DNA from: Sipunculus nudus
Lineage: Eukaryota > Annelida > Sipuncula > Golfingiida > Sipunculidae
DNA: 64,000 bases
Reading direction: 5' to 3'
Assembly (NCBI GenBank): GCA_026874595.1
Contig: CM049322.1
Coordinates: forward strand, 50,135,340-50,199,339
The translations under genes and the position numbers were made by a program. The notes below the pieces were generated by a model. It was not told where the DNA came from. It did no database searches and saw only the letters and a program-made list of their open reading frames with translations. This document shows positions 1 to 10,588 of this stretch, in pieces (positions within the stretch are counted from its first letter, which is position 1; every line of letters begins with the position of its first letter).

Positions 1-138
1 AATCATCTAATTGATTATCTCGTACACCACCATTCTACACAATTTATTTTTTCAATACATCTGCCTTATTTCACATGAAGGTTCTTAACTCTGAGGATTT
101 GAACATGTGACTATGATTATGGGTGACAGTTGCAGTAC

Positions 139-346
139 CTCTGTATAATGTTGCGTACTCGGTCATACTGGCCTATGCTCGAAGCAGTGTGAAGGTCAAG
201 GGCAATGGGAGCATAATCCTCCTTCCTCTCGAGGGTGCTCCATCCTGTCCACACAGAGAGACTACGATCCAGAAGCTCACTTTCTGAGGCCTCGTCAGAC
301 GCCTCATACTGGCAGTCAAATTCAGCGCCAGACATTGTTGATACAC
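139..346 (-). CDS. ANKS3: First coding exon of an ANKS3-like gene (ankyrin repeat and SAM domain protein)
   Basis: The minus-strand exon runs from an acceptor (TTTGTTTCAG, ending at 347) to a donor (AG|GTACTG, intron starting at 138). The ATG is at 335-333 after 11 bases of leader. The 65-66 encoded residues contain SDEASESELLDRSLS and then LDLHTASSIGQYDRV. These resemble, as I remember it, the N-terminus of vertebrate ANKS3: an acidic stretch, an RSLS motif, then the first helix of the first ankyrin repeat. The exon ends in phase 2 right after that helix (IIQR). ANKS3 proteins carry N-terminal ankyrin repeats and a C-terminal SAM domain and associate with ciliary proteins such as ANKS6, NEK8 and BICC1. 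All of that downstream part would lie at lower coordinates, outside the window. Upstream exons and the promoter should lie above 347, but I could not find them. The family call is fairly safe; the exact ortholog is less so. Confidence 0.8.
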
Positions 347-1540
347 CTGAAACAAAATTTATTAAAATTCTGCAATGAAATTACAATTAAATATCATAAC
401 TTGATTACAACTACACCCTGTAATAAAATTACAGATGTAACATTTCTTGTATTATAATACTAAGAATTTATATTCTTCTATCAGGAGATGCCCTGACTCA
501 CTTGGCCTGTAAAATGTAATACATGTTCCCGCTGGCTGAAAAACCTTTTATTGCAGCTTGTGATCAGATCTCCCATCACACGGCCTTGTTATTGTAATCA
601 GGTAAACGTGGACTGTGTTTACCAACACTCACAGCCATAACAAGGTGTTAAACATCATATGGGTGGTTCTGAGACCATGTACTGGAATGTTTTTACTAGG
701 AAACTTTTGTTTAAAGCAAAGCTCAACTGATAGTGTGAAAGAATTGCTTCTGATTATGTCCCTTTAATATGGGCTGCAGTATAACCATCATTTTCCTGTA
801 CAATTATGGGGATTATCAGATATTTTTACATGAAGGCAAGTGTGAGTTTTGTCTGAATTGAGGTAAAGCTTGCTACATTCCTCGAGTGAAAGATCCTGGC
901 ATTAATTTGAACCAACTGTTGTCTCAGTTTCATATTGATCATTACGAGAAACAAATTGCTAAGGGGTGGCACAGACGCCTCAACAGCCAGGCCACCCAAA
1001 CGTTGATGATTAATTAACTGAAGATATTGAGGTGGCATACTAGTCTATTCTGTGGTGACATCTTACAACCAATTTAGGAAATTAACATGGTAGGGAACAG
1101 TGATAATCTCATTCCCTTCAAATCTGCCTATATATTATGCTTAATATAAACTCAGTAAAGCGGACAACTCACTATCCCAGAAAACTGGACAAACTTTCTC
1201 ATCCCGTCTGCATATCTGCCAAATATTACAACCCTCTAAAGTGTACAGACATCGCAAGTTCTATTTTTGTTCATACATCTGAAGGTATATGGTGCTCCGA
1301 GGTCATAAGCTTGTGTGACATAAAATGGTCACAGAGGTAGCCAGGGAACCAGCCTGATATGGTGAACCATCGGGATGTTATATGTAATTATACAATCAAA
1401 ATTGTTGTTCATTTCAAGAAATTTGTAGTATCACATAGAAACCTTATTCTGTTAAGAATTGGGCAGTCTATCATATAAAAACTAAGCCTTTAAACAGCAC
1501 CTAGTCTAACATGAACTACCAGTAAATATCAGAAGTCACC
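347..1540. other. Upstream or intronic DNA of the ANKS3-like gene, no recognised content
   Basis: This is AT-rich single-copy-looking sequence. It immediately precedes the acceptor of the ANKS3-like exon on the minus strand, so it is probably a 5' intron. No exon with good splice sites, long repeat or RNA gene was recognised. Short reading frames here lack coding character. Confidence 0.5.
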
Positions 1541-1612
1541 TGAATCGGGAATCGAACCTGCAATCTCTAGACCAGGAGAGCTTTACTAACACCTTTACTA
1601 ACTGAACCATGA
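1541..1612 (-). repeat. tRNA-derived SINE head or tRNA pseudogene
   Basis: Read on the minus strand, this has an A-box-like stretch (TGGTTCAGTTAG) and, at the usual distance, a B box (GGTTCGATTCC). The pairing expected of a functional tRNA is poor, so a SINE promoter head is more likely than a tRNA gene. Confidence 0.55.
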
Positions 1613-2090
1613 AAACGAGGTACCAGATGGGGTGATTTTTTTCATTTATAGCTCCGAGTGAAACGCCATCTATCGCGTATATGGGGACCATTTTGTATTT
1701 GAACAGCAGAATTTAGGGTGAGGTGGGGGCTACCACCCCCACATGGTTGCCCCTACACCGCCACCATAACCCAGGTTCCCCAGACCTCTCCTCGTCTAAT
1801 ATAATAAACTCCAGGTATAAGCAAAATGAAATACAGAAATTTCTCAGTAAAATTATATATATGATGCATTGGCCTTTGAAGGGAAACAATATTTCACGCG
1901 ACACCCGTTTTGACTTTGCGGACATGAAGGCCAGATTCTGAACAGCTGCCTTAATTTTTGTTTAGTGTTTGCATCGTCTGAGTGCCAAAAGAAATAACCC
2001 TTATTAAAAAAATAACCCTCAGCGGTTTGTTAACTGCCTGCCACTATAGCGTACTTTGTCTCGCAGTTCAAGGGGACAAGGTTGATTGCT
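1613..2090. other. Non-coding, with a short C-rich imperfect palindrome
   Basis: Around 1,722-1,760 there is a G-run/C-run palindrome (GTGGGGGCTACCACCCCCAC). Nothing else was recognised. Confidence 0.4.
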
Positions 2091-2276
2091 GAGAGCAAGT
2101 ATAGAATCCGGTCTGCATCAGAGAAGGTGGAAAATTAATAAAGTATTTTGGAGTGATCCTGTTTTCTGCGTTATTTTCTATGCTGAGAGCGAGTATAGAA
2201 TCTGGTCTGCATCAGAGAAGGTGGAAAATTAATAAAGTATTTTGGAGTGATCCTGTGTTCTGTGTTATTTTCTATG
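2091..2276. repeat. Tandem duplication, period 94 bp, two copies
   Basis: The block starting GAGAGCAAGTATAGAATC at 2,091 recurs at 2,185 with only a few changes and continues to about 2,276. Each copy carries the AGTATAGAATC motif that also forms the terminal repeat of the surrounding element. Confidence 0.85.
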
Positions 2277-3021
2277 TTCCGTGACCTCCATTCTCTCACC
2301 TTGGTCGTATGTGCAATCTGAAACATGAGATAAACACGTGAAATATTAGTACAATGAGGACATGCAAAGATGTGATGACACAACGGGATTGGAACCACCA
2401 ACCCCATGCCCAGAAATCATCTGCGTAACTAACTGTGCCATGAAGGCAAGTTGCAAGCAAGTGAAAAGCCAGGATATTTAAGTCTATTCAAACTATTGTG
2501 AATGAATAACTCTGAAAATGTCCACCAGGTGTCACTTTGTTTCAGGGGTGGATTCTCAAAGGTGAATAATGCTAAATGTAATGGCGTGTTTCATTTGGGG
2601 GCTGGCTGCCCCCACACCCCCACTAAAAATCTGAAATGGTAAATGAGAATGTGAAGCAAAATAAAAAGCAGAAATGTGTGGTAAAAGACAGTAGGAATAG
2701 ATGAAATGGGGGCTGGCTGTCCCCACACCCCAGCTAAAGTCACCCCGTTTGGATTATTGTGTATGATGTCAGCATAGTTTGTGCACAAGGGAACACAACA
2801 TGGAGATACATAAACAGTGATGGATGGATACGTTACGTCGTTAGTTGAAGTTGAGGTGACAAGAAACAGCAAGTATATGAAGTTCACATTTTAAGGACAG
2901 GACTGATTACATTTAAGTTTAAGTTGTTGATATTCTTTGATGGCTTATGGCGATTATTATATGGTTTCAGCCAGTTTAGTCCCATTCTTGTCAGATGCAA
3001 ATGCAGACCGGATTCTATACT
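2098..3021. mobile_element. Putative non-autonomous DNA element with 21-bp perfect terminal inverted repeats
   Basis: AGTATAGAATCCGGTCTGCA plus one more base at 2,098-2,118 is repeated perfectly in reverse complement at 3,001-3,021. The 924-bp interval has no convincing coding capacity. It contains two similar G/C-rich segments near 2,596 and 2,706 (GGGGCTGGCTG) and a tRNA-like head. No clean target duplication was seen. Related termini occur at 5,697-5,904 and 51,315-52,042. Confidence 0.55.
2374..2447 (-). repeat. tRNA-derived SINE head
   Basis: On the minus strand an A box (TGGCACAGTTAGTTACG) is followed by a B box (GGTTCCAATCC) at tRNA-like spacing. The flanks do not form a clear acceptor stem, so it is scored as SINE-derived. 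Confidence 0.55.
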
Positions 3022-4079
3022 CGTGCCAATCGCTCATGTATTTGTATACCATAACCCTTGAAATACACCAAATATACGTGAAGCATGTGCATACAAATGC
3101 TTGGAGGGCGCAAGACAAATGATGAGCAGGGTTGGCAGTTTTATCCGCAGTCGGATTAATCCACTGGATAAATCGGGATTAATCCAGATCGGATAAAACA
3201 GGTTTTATCAGTTTTATCTGAAGTTTGGGAATATACTGTCTGTGAAGAAGATATTTTTTATATTAAGTTTAGCTTTTCACTGCAAAAAAACCCTAGTTCT
3301 TATATGGAACATTTATGTCTAGTAAACTGAATTATTATGTGACCAACTGACCATATATTTATACATAAAACTCATTGTTTTGTCACCGATAGTCATGCCA
3401 CAATTAAAATAATAATTTTGAAACTTGAAATTATTTATCTTCTTTAGAGAGGTCAGTTAGAGTATGACATTAAAACATCATCACCTTTTTTTGTACATTT
3501 CACTATAAAAAAGCTAAACAACTGCAGTTCACACATGTTCAGTCAAACTCCACAATCAGTGGTACTATAGAATATCATATATTCACAGAAAAGCATCTAT
3601 TCTTACATCTGAGAGAGATGTACATAATCCAGTCATTTATTGCATAAATGACTTAAGATATACAGTGACATCAGTCACTATATCAATAATTTTGTAGGGA
3701 AGACCTTTCAAGAAGCAGATGATAAAATACTTGTAAAGCTATCTTGCCCAAGTAGGTTTCTCTGAATGTGGGGTAGTAGTGTGATTCCTTGACTCTTTTG
3801 CGACTGGTAAGGCATGTTTACACAAGCAGCAACAGTGGGCTACCTTTTGACAACCATTAAGTCATGACAGCCTGAGAGGACATACCTCCATTGGATCAAA
3901 GTCATTCAGGCATCCTCCTCCACAGAGTCTCTATAATTAGTTGTTGATAATTGGGCTGCAAACATCACTCTATAAGTCTGCCCTGTGACAATGAGTAAAT
4001 ATTTGATGGCTATTGAGGATAATGCTATAGATAAAGGTGATACATCCTATTGAGAAATTGACTACCAGCCAGTAAAGTA

Positions 4080-5473
4080 CCGTAAAATCTCCACTTAAAA
4101 CCGCACTTCCGATTAAAACCGCACCCAGACTTCGCCGAAATTCCAGGTGAGACATCGCGAGGGTCTCAAATACTAAGAACCCCCCTTTAAAACCGCACCA
4201 ACTTTCGCTACTGAATGATTTAACAAAAGACACAATCAAGCTATCATCTAGAAATGAACACGCGTAGGTTGCGACTCGGCCATTTCTGTCCACTTTTAAA
4301 TTCCTTGGGCATTTTATTTAAACACATCATAACACTTGTTCAGGGTCACTCAAGCAAGAAGTTTGGGAAGACGTAAGGGCCGATGTACCTCTGCCTGTTT
4401 ATACAGATTTTATATTCCGTGCCGTATTCTTGTTTGCTACCGATTTGTCATTATATTTTGAAAAAAAAATATATTCTGCTGATCCATTTCAAGTCACTGT
4501 ATATTTTAATTCTAAAAATTTTTGATGAAAATTCCATTTTCTGGAATTACTCGGAAGATTCAAATCATTTTCATACCGGTTACTTCGGTATTATCATCGT
4601 CACATCGTACGTTGACATCGCTCCATGTCACAATTTGCTGGCGCGTTTGAAAACATCGCTGGTCAATTTAACTAAATATCAAAGTAACTGAAGTTACCTT
4701 GTCGAGATACGCACGTATAGGAAACATGACGCTTGATAACGAGTGATTTTAAGGTAAAATTAAAGTGGCCAGTCGGGGTAAGCAAGTTTTTTTCCTGAAG
4801 AAAGTTTCCGTGTGGGGAGTCATTTTGTCAAGGCAGTGTTCACGCAAGGCACGCTGGGACGAAATAGGTGGCTGTTCTGTTTACCACCCACCGCGTACAG
4901 CCGTTCAAAATATTCTTAGCAGAATACCAGGGCGTTTCAGCACATGGCGGCACTCAAACTTGATTTTAAAACGATCGTCTGCCATTGTGTGACTCTTTAC
5001 GATGTCAGCTTTTTATTCATTTTACGTTTTAAACAAATAATCATTGCTAAATAATGGCGCAAATGGGTTTAAAGTAGGCTTTTATTTCATTTTGCTTGAC
5101 CATGCCCAACGAAGTGGGCCGCTGTGTGTTACAGCAGGGTTGTTGTAAACGTATTATTTGGCGACAATTACCAAAATTTTATAACGAGTTATATATCACA
5201 CTAAAACTAATCAGCAATATTTAATTTATAAATAACAAATAATCGTAAATAATACTTTTATACACGGCTCCCATGCATGCGAGACTGCTGCTAAGAACGG
5301 CCTACGAAAGTTGCAATATTATCGCCCACTCGCCGGCCCCAAAACGATGTCTGTTAGGAAGATATTCAGGAAACCCTTCTAGTATAAACCGCACAGTGTT
5401 TTCAGGAAATCAACCTGATTTCAAGATTTTGAATTTCTTGATTAAACCGCGGTTTTAAGTGGAGATTTTACGG
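4080..5473. mobile_element. Tc1/mariner-type non-autonomous element, TA target duplication
   Basis: The element begins CCGTAAAATCTCCACTTA (4,080) and ends with the perfect reverse complement (to 5,473), giving terminal repeats of about 25 bp. It is flanked by TA on both sides (4,078-4,079 and 5,474-5,475). The opposite arm (near 52,905) has the uninterrupted site with a single TA, which proves the insertion. Short TTAAAACCGCAC repeats lie just inside both ends. No transposase was recognised in 1.4 kb. A segment at about 4,560-4,960 is related to one inside the hAT at 15,650-17,375. Confidence 0.85.
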
Positions 5474-5696
5474 TAACATAGAAGACAAAGTGATAGCTCC
5501 TCATTCTGGTGTGTGTTGAGCATCAGCTAATAGTAGATGCTGACAACAGTGAAACATGAACTGGAGGAAATTGCCAATTGCATATAAAAACTTATATATT
5601 GTTAATAAATTAATAAACCTTCTAAACTTATTCATCCAGATTATCATTTATGTTAATTTAATTATATCTTACAAGATGATTCTAAGTTTGGGAGCA

Positions 5697-5904
5697 AGTA
5701 TAGAATCCAGTCTACATGCATGGACGAGTTAATGGGTGTATATGGACGGACGTAATGATGTTTAGGATTCATGTAATGGAGAAGTAAGAGGCATTTTGAT
5801 GTCATATCATCAGGCATGTCATGGCTTATGTTGATTACTACTTATATGAGACGATCCTGTCAGTTTAGACCCATCTTGGAAATAAAGACTGTATTCTATA
5901 TATT
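5697..5904. mobile_element. Small element with AGTATAGAATCC-type imperfect terminal repeats
   Basis: AGTATAGAATCCAGTCTACA at 5,697 faces a degraded inverse copy ending at 5,904. It has the same terminal core as 2,098-3,021 and lies inside the hAT-like unit. A counterpart is present in the opposite arm at about 52,484-52,690. Confidence 0.35.
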
Positions 5905-6034
5905 GGGGCCTAAGTTTGATCCAGTTTAATCCTGTATAATCCGGATAAAACCCAGTTTTATCCATTGTCCTGGATTTAACAAGTTTTATCCGGATAAAAC
6001 CCAACCCTGCCAGATGAGGTGCATGAGATGATCT

Positions 6035-6330
6035 GGGGGGGGGGGGGGGGGGGGGGGGCCAAGGCCAAAAGAGGTATACGCTCATCAAGCAGCTACAGGT
6101 TGCTGCGGTCAAGACCTCAGCCCTGTGCGCTCCTTAAGCATGTTCTCTGAGCCAACAGTCGCAGTGCCACGCCAAGCCAAGCAAGGAGCCATAGAGGGCG
6201 CCATGGCACTTCATCCCAAGCCGTTGTCCTTTTCGGAAAGCTACAGCATCCACAGCCACAAAGCCCGAAGCAACCTACATTCCCTTCACCGATCCCAGCA
6301 GTGGGAGACCCAGCCATGTCGCTCGAGAGC
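6035..6330 (+). other. G homopolymer followed by a GC-rich conserved block, possible exon or promoter remnant
   Basis: A run of about 23 G precedes roughly 270 bp that is markedly more GC-rich than its surroundings. It is conserved in the opposite arm (about 52,052-52,330, where it is interrupted next to a 0.75-kb insertion). A frame from 6,125 stays open for 91 codons (MRSLSMFSEPTVAVPRQ...). In the other arm the same frame has a 3-base insertion and a CGA-to-TGA stop. I do not recognise the peptide. It could be a former first exon, a CpG-rich promoter or a repeat core. Confidence 0.35.
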
Positions 6331-6939
6331 CGAACTCGATCTTTTGAACGACATTATTTCGAGATTCATAGCCCTTGTACTTGCGTTTTCGGCCATTTAG
6401 ACCTTATTAACCAGCTTTCCGGTTATGCAAGTTTTGCAAGTTTTTTCGTCATCGGCGGGGGGGGGGGGTTATTATTATATTCTGGGATCAGATCTCAGTA
6501 TATTCAAGTCAAGAATCATTTTCTACACACAACAGTTGGGTGTGCATGCAATTTCAGCGTCATGCACTTACCGTGTTATTACTGTTAAGCGCTTGTTCTA
6601 GTTATACACAGATATGTCCCTAGTTCTGGGGTATGTCGATGTGATCCATATAGATTTCTATTGTTGACATGTGTACGCCAGGTTTATGTACATGTATGTG
6701 AATGTGGCGATGATGGCTATTAAAACTCAGAAGGATCGCTGAAAATACGGAGAGTATATGCCAGCTGTCAAATGCAGGCAGTAAATAATATTTGGAAGTC
6801 GAAGGTCGGAACCTGTCTTATTTTTCAAATGTTCAAAATACCGTAATAGACAAACCCATGCATTTTAACTTAAAGTTGATTTTTTATACAAATTGGTGAT
6901 GTGATATTGTTATTTTATAAGTGATGTGATATTGTATGT
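6331..6939. other. Arm sequence with a G tract, no gene recognised
   Basis: Contains a G11 run near 6,458. The orthologous site near 6,410-6,420 is where the Merlin element sits in the other arm (between 38,968 and 51,194). No coding signal was seen. Confidence 0.5.
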
Positions 6940-7850
6940 AAAAATGATAATAATAATAATAATAATAATACTTTTAATTACTTTGAAGTGTAAAATCCAT
7001 GATGAAACATGTTTTAAAACGTTGTTACATAACCAGAATACAATCAGCCATTATTATACGTACAATTATAAGAATATTAAAGGATTGGCTTAAAAATTAC
7101 ATTCACAAGGTTTCAATATTAAATGAGTCATCTAAAAATCAATATTTCAATTATCTACTAAAGCTGTCAAAATTCCACTAAAATGTTCAAACATTTTTCA
7201 TAAAAAAATATTCCAAGTACAAATATGTTTTTAGTTTACCCTTAAATTATGAGAGACTGCATGATGGCGTCTCCTAGAGTGTCTGGTAGGTCTTTCCGTC
7301 TTAGGGCAAACAACACCGAATGTCTGATTTCGGGAAAACAACACTGAATGGCCGATTATGTACATAGGAAGATTTGGTAAAGTGCACGACCAGTAAGTTT
7401 TAGCTCCTCAGCGAGAATTCTTGATGGGGTGTAAGAGTGATTAAGGTTCTGCAGGTAATGAGGAGCTAATTATTTGTTGCCTTACTCTCAAGAAGTAAAT
7501 CTTTAAATTTTACCCTCTGCATATAACGGGCAACCAATGCAGATAATACGAAATTGGTGTAATGTGATCTGATTTTCAAGCACCCATAATGATTCTTGTC
7601 GCAGCATCCTGTAAACGTTGCAGTTGATTTATTAATGATGAGGTAATTCCACACAAGAGTGATTTATAATAATCTAATTTTGAAGTTATAAAAGGATAGA
7701 CTATTAATTTGCTCCAAAGACTCACAAACTTTCTTATTTTACTGATATTACGAATATATATGTATGAAGCCTTACAGAATACCATTACATTGGATTCCAT
7801 GGGTGCATGTCAATAAAAAAATAACACCAACATTTCTTACTTTCGATAAT
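6940..7850 (-). mobile_element. 3' end of a degraded CR1/L2-like non-LTR retrotransposon
   Basis: The minus-strand frame at 7,800-7,576 reads SKIRKFVSLWSKLIVYPFIT, SKLDYYKSLLCGI and LQRLQDAATRIIMGA. This matches the C-terminal reverse-transcriptase/thumb pattern of CR1/L2-type elements (FITSRLDYCNSLL...LQRVQNAAARL). After a frameshift come KSDHITPISYYLHWLPV and RVKFKDLLLESKA, again family-typical. The unit ends with an (ATA)n microsatellite at 6,943-6,970, as expected for a CR1/L2 3' tail. The upstream ORF is missing, so it is a dead 5'-truncated copy. A mirror copy lies at 37,540-38,435. Confidence 0.8.
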
Positions 7851-8210
7851 GGTGTAATTTGATTTAAGCCAATGCATGTGAAGTATTGGTAATCCAATTT
7901 CTCTTAACAAATTTTTTTTGTGCCATTAACATGGCTTCTCCTTTGTCATAATTCTTTTTCATTTGATGCTGACTTATCACTTTTGTACAATCGAAACAAT
8001 GCGAATGGAAAGTATGAAATAGGGTGGTAGCTATTTTTTTTTAAAATTTCTGCATCTAAATTACATTTTTAATCAGAGGATTTACCAATGCTATCCTGTA
8101 ATCCTCTGGAAACTTCCCACTAGCTAACGACCTGTAAATGATTACATTTACCAATGAACAAAGCAATTATACACCCCACAGGCAATTTCACATTTGGGGT
8201 GTAACACAGT

Positions 8211-8531
8211 CTAAGGGGCCTTGATTATCACGTTCGCGTTTGTCATTTGATCAGCAGCCGTGTTCTCGTGTGTAGTGCTCATGCAGGAGTAAACAGGATT
8301 TTGTGTGATTATATGGACTCTGGTGATCATCGATACATTTTTCTCTTTTAGTACATCAGCCAGAGGGTTCACCAGTACCAAACAGGTGACAATTGCTATC
8401 AATATTTTTTTCGAAAGGTTTAGTGTGTAGGTTTTAAAAATGCCTGATATCAGTATGAAAGTTGTTGCTTTCTGTAAAACATCAGCCTGTTTGAAATGCA
8501 CTTGCACGGAAATTGCAATTTTGCGGTACAT
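8211..8531 (-). other. 106-codon open frame present in both palindrome arms, unknown
   Basis: The frame starts MYRKIAISVQVHF and contains two hydrophobic stretches (ILISGIFKTYTLNL and ILIAIVTCLVLVNPLADVL). It follows a plausible acceptor (TTTTTTACAG). The copy at 36,840-37,160 is also open. I count about ten substitutions between the copies, about eight of them changing amino acids, which argues against purifying selection. A stretch of about 60 bp (CTGCTATCAGGCATTTTTAT) is shared with 23,690-23,750. It is probably non-coding repeat sequence. Confidence 0.3.
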
Positions 8532-9254
8532 ACTGTAAAAAAATAATATATATTATTTAGTTATTATATCCTATATGATGGCTGTTTTGATGCCAGTTGA
8601 TAGTAGACATCTTTATCTTTCTTCTGTGAGTTATTCATGTCAAATTCAAAAGATATGAACACTTTTCCTAACCCTCTAACATGGTAATTTGTAAAATTTT
8701 AGCTAATTTATTAAAAAGAACACACACACAAGGTGTACGTAATTCTGATATGACAAACCGTGATCAGTTTGGTTTTATGAAATGATTAATGAAGTCTGAA
8801 GTCTTTCACTAAAAATAAAAATAAATAAACATGTCTGACACCTAACTTCAACTTGTGGATTTTGCCGTGGTCACAGAAAGGTGTTATTCCGTTTTTAAGT
8901 TAGCCGATACATGTCCAATTGTAGCCTTGACAGACACGACTCAGTTAGGGCCCCCTACTGAGTCGTGACACAAGCCAAATTTAGAACCGCCCTGCAAGTC
9001 CACGCCACGCTTTATAAACGTATCTCCGCATACAGTCAGCAGGCCGACCGCAGGCAGAAATCTCCCATACATGCAGAACAATATACGAATATATTGGGTT
9101 ATAACGGAATATTTCACACACATGTTAGGTGTCGTTGGAGAGATAAGAAACTTATTAAAAGGTCTAGTGGGTTTATTTGAAGTGACACGATACTTGTCAG
9201 CAATGAGGCGTTGTCAAAAATGACGAAAATATTTGCATCCTCATGGGGCCTTAT
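8532..9254. other. Arm sequence, no gene recognised
   Basis: This is inverted-repeat sequence with a counterpart at about 34,520-36,840. At 9,023 the opposite arm carries the 1.6-kb ATAGGC-ended insertion. No supported coding region. Confidence 0.5.
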
Positions 9255-10588
9255 AATGCGATCCTCAGAGTTAGATGTCCAGGCACTCTGGCAGCCAATA
9301 ATCTTGGCCATAATGTCAGAGGGCCGATCTGGCGCTAGTCCCATTGCCACCAACTGTCAGCGGAAACAGTTAATGGGTGGATGTTTTGGGTACTTTTGTG
9401 TCGCATACCCACGCACTTATCGAACCCTGACTGGTTAATCATCCCATTAATTCCACATGACTGCTATCGGGGGCCGATATATAGTCTAAAACTCGGATGT
9501 CGCAAGCCGAATGTCAGACATGACATGTATGCAGGCACGGGTATACTAGGCTAGTAGTTGAAATATATGTTTTTGTATGTCTCCGGTTGAAAAAGTGCGA
9601 CAATTCATTTTAAGCAGTATATTTTTATTTGTAAGTTTTTGTTTATTGGTGCCTAAGTCGTTTGTTATATCGTACAAAATAGGCTGCCGTATCTGCACTT
9701 CTGGCCAAATTCGCTTTCTTACACAAAATATACAAGAGCCTTCTGCTGAGAGAGGGCTAATTGCCAAATATTTCCTACAAAAGTAACATATAAATTCAAG
9801 GAAAGAGCAGTAAATGTACCTACAACATTTTGCTTGGATTGCACCATAAATAAATATATATTGCAGTTTGCCTTTGTGTCAGGACTAACTGTGAAGCAGA
9901 GCTGTATGTTATTCATTCTGAGTTGCCTCCGTTTTATACTGTTAACATATCTGACATGAGAGAGATTTCTATATAAATACCACTTGCTGTAACGGAACCT
10001 AGATGTTTATTTGAACCGTGGGGCAAACAGAGTTTTAACATGAATTTATACCAGTTTGCTGTATTGCCAGTAAGTTCTATGACTCATACTGTTCCGGTTT
10101 TTTGTTAATACAAAGTCTAGTAAATGCTAGTCTTGCTCAAATTAATAAAATCTGCTGTTGAAGTTGAACAAATCTAATTTAATTCTAACCTGCTTTGACT
10201 CAGGAGTTCAGGGATATGTCTCAAACAAAACCTTATCAGTCCAGTGTCAACTTACTTTACTGGATTGGAAGACATACAAGGTTCCCCTTGGGCTATGTAC
10301 TTACACCATATAGAGTGCCATTAAGATCCTTTTTTAGTTTAATCTTTAAAATGCAATTTTTCACTAAACGGTCAAAGCAGCTTGTGTCCCTGTCATTCCT
10401 CCGGTTTGACGGAGATCATGTTAACCACTGACTGTTTTACTGGCCGAACAATTATAATATCAATGGGGTTTATGGTTTTGCCCTTATAAGAGAATACCAT
10501 CTCTCGCTTAGTAGGATATAATTGTAACTGTTAGATCACAAAATAGAGATAAATATTCTAAAAAAGTTTCGTTTTCATATTATTTTCT
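9255..10588. other. Segment present only in the left arm (about 1.33 kb), probable deletion in the right arm
   Basis: The right arm passes directly from the match of GGGGCCTTAT (9,247-9,256) to the match of TTAAATATTTCACTAG (10,593 onward). Both junction sides in the left arm carry TTAT. There are no terminal inverted repeats, so microhomology deletion in the other arm is likelier than insertion here. No gene recognised. Confidence 0.6.

Larger units (their letters stand above)
3127..6009. mobile_element. hAT-like non-autonomous element with CAGGGTTGG ends, split by a later insertion
   Basis: The interval starts CAGGGTTGG at 3,127 and ends CCAACCCTG at 6,009. Subterminal palindromes based on GTTTTATCCGGATAAAAC lie near both ends. 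CAGGG termini are typical of hAT elements. I could not find a clean 8-bp target duplication. Removing the nested 4,080-5,473 element leaves about 1.5 kb with no transposase. Its inner part and right end recur in the opposite arm at about 52,370-53,668. Confidence 0.5.

Noticed and set aside
1541-1612. Functional tRNA gene
   Set aside because: A and B boxes are present but acceptor and anticodon stems do not pair convincingly.
9255-10588. Transposon insertion in the left arm
   Set aside because: No inverted termini; only 4-bp microhomology, which fits a deletion in the other arm better.
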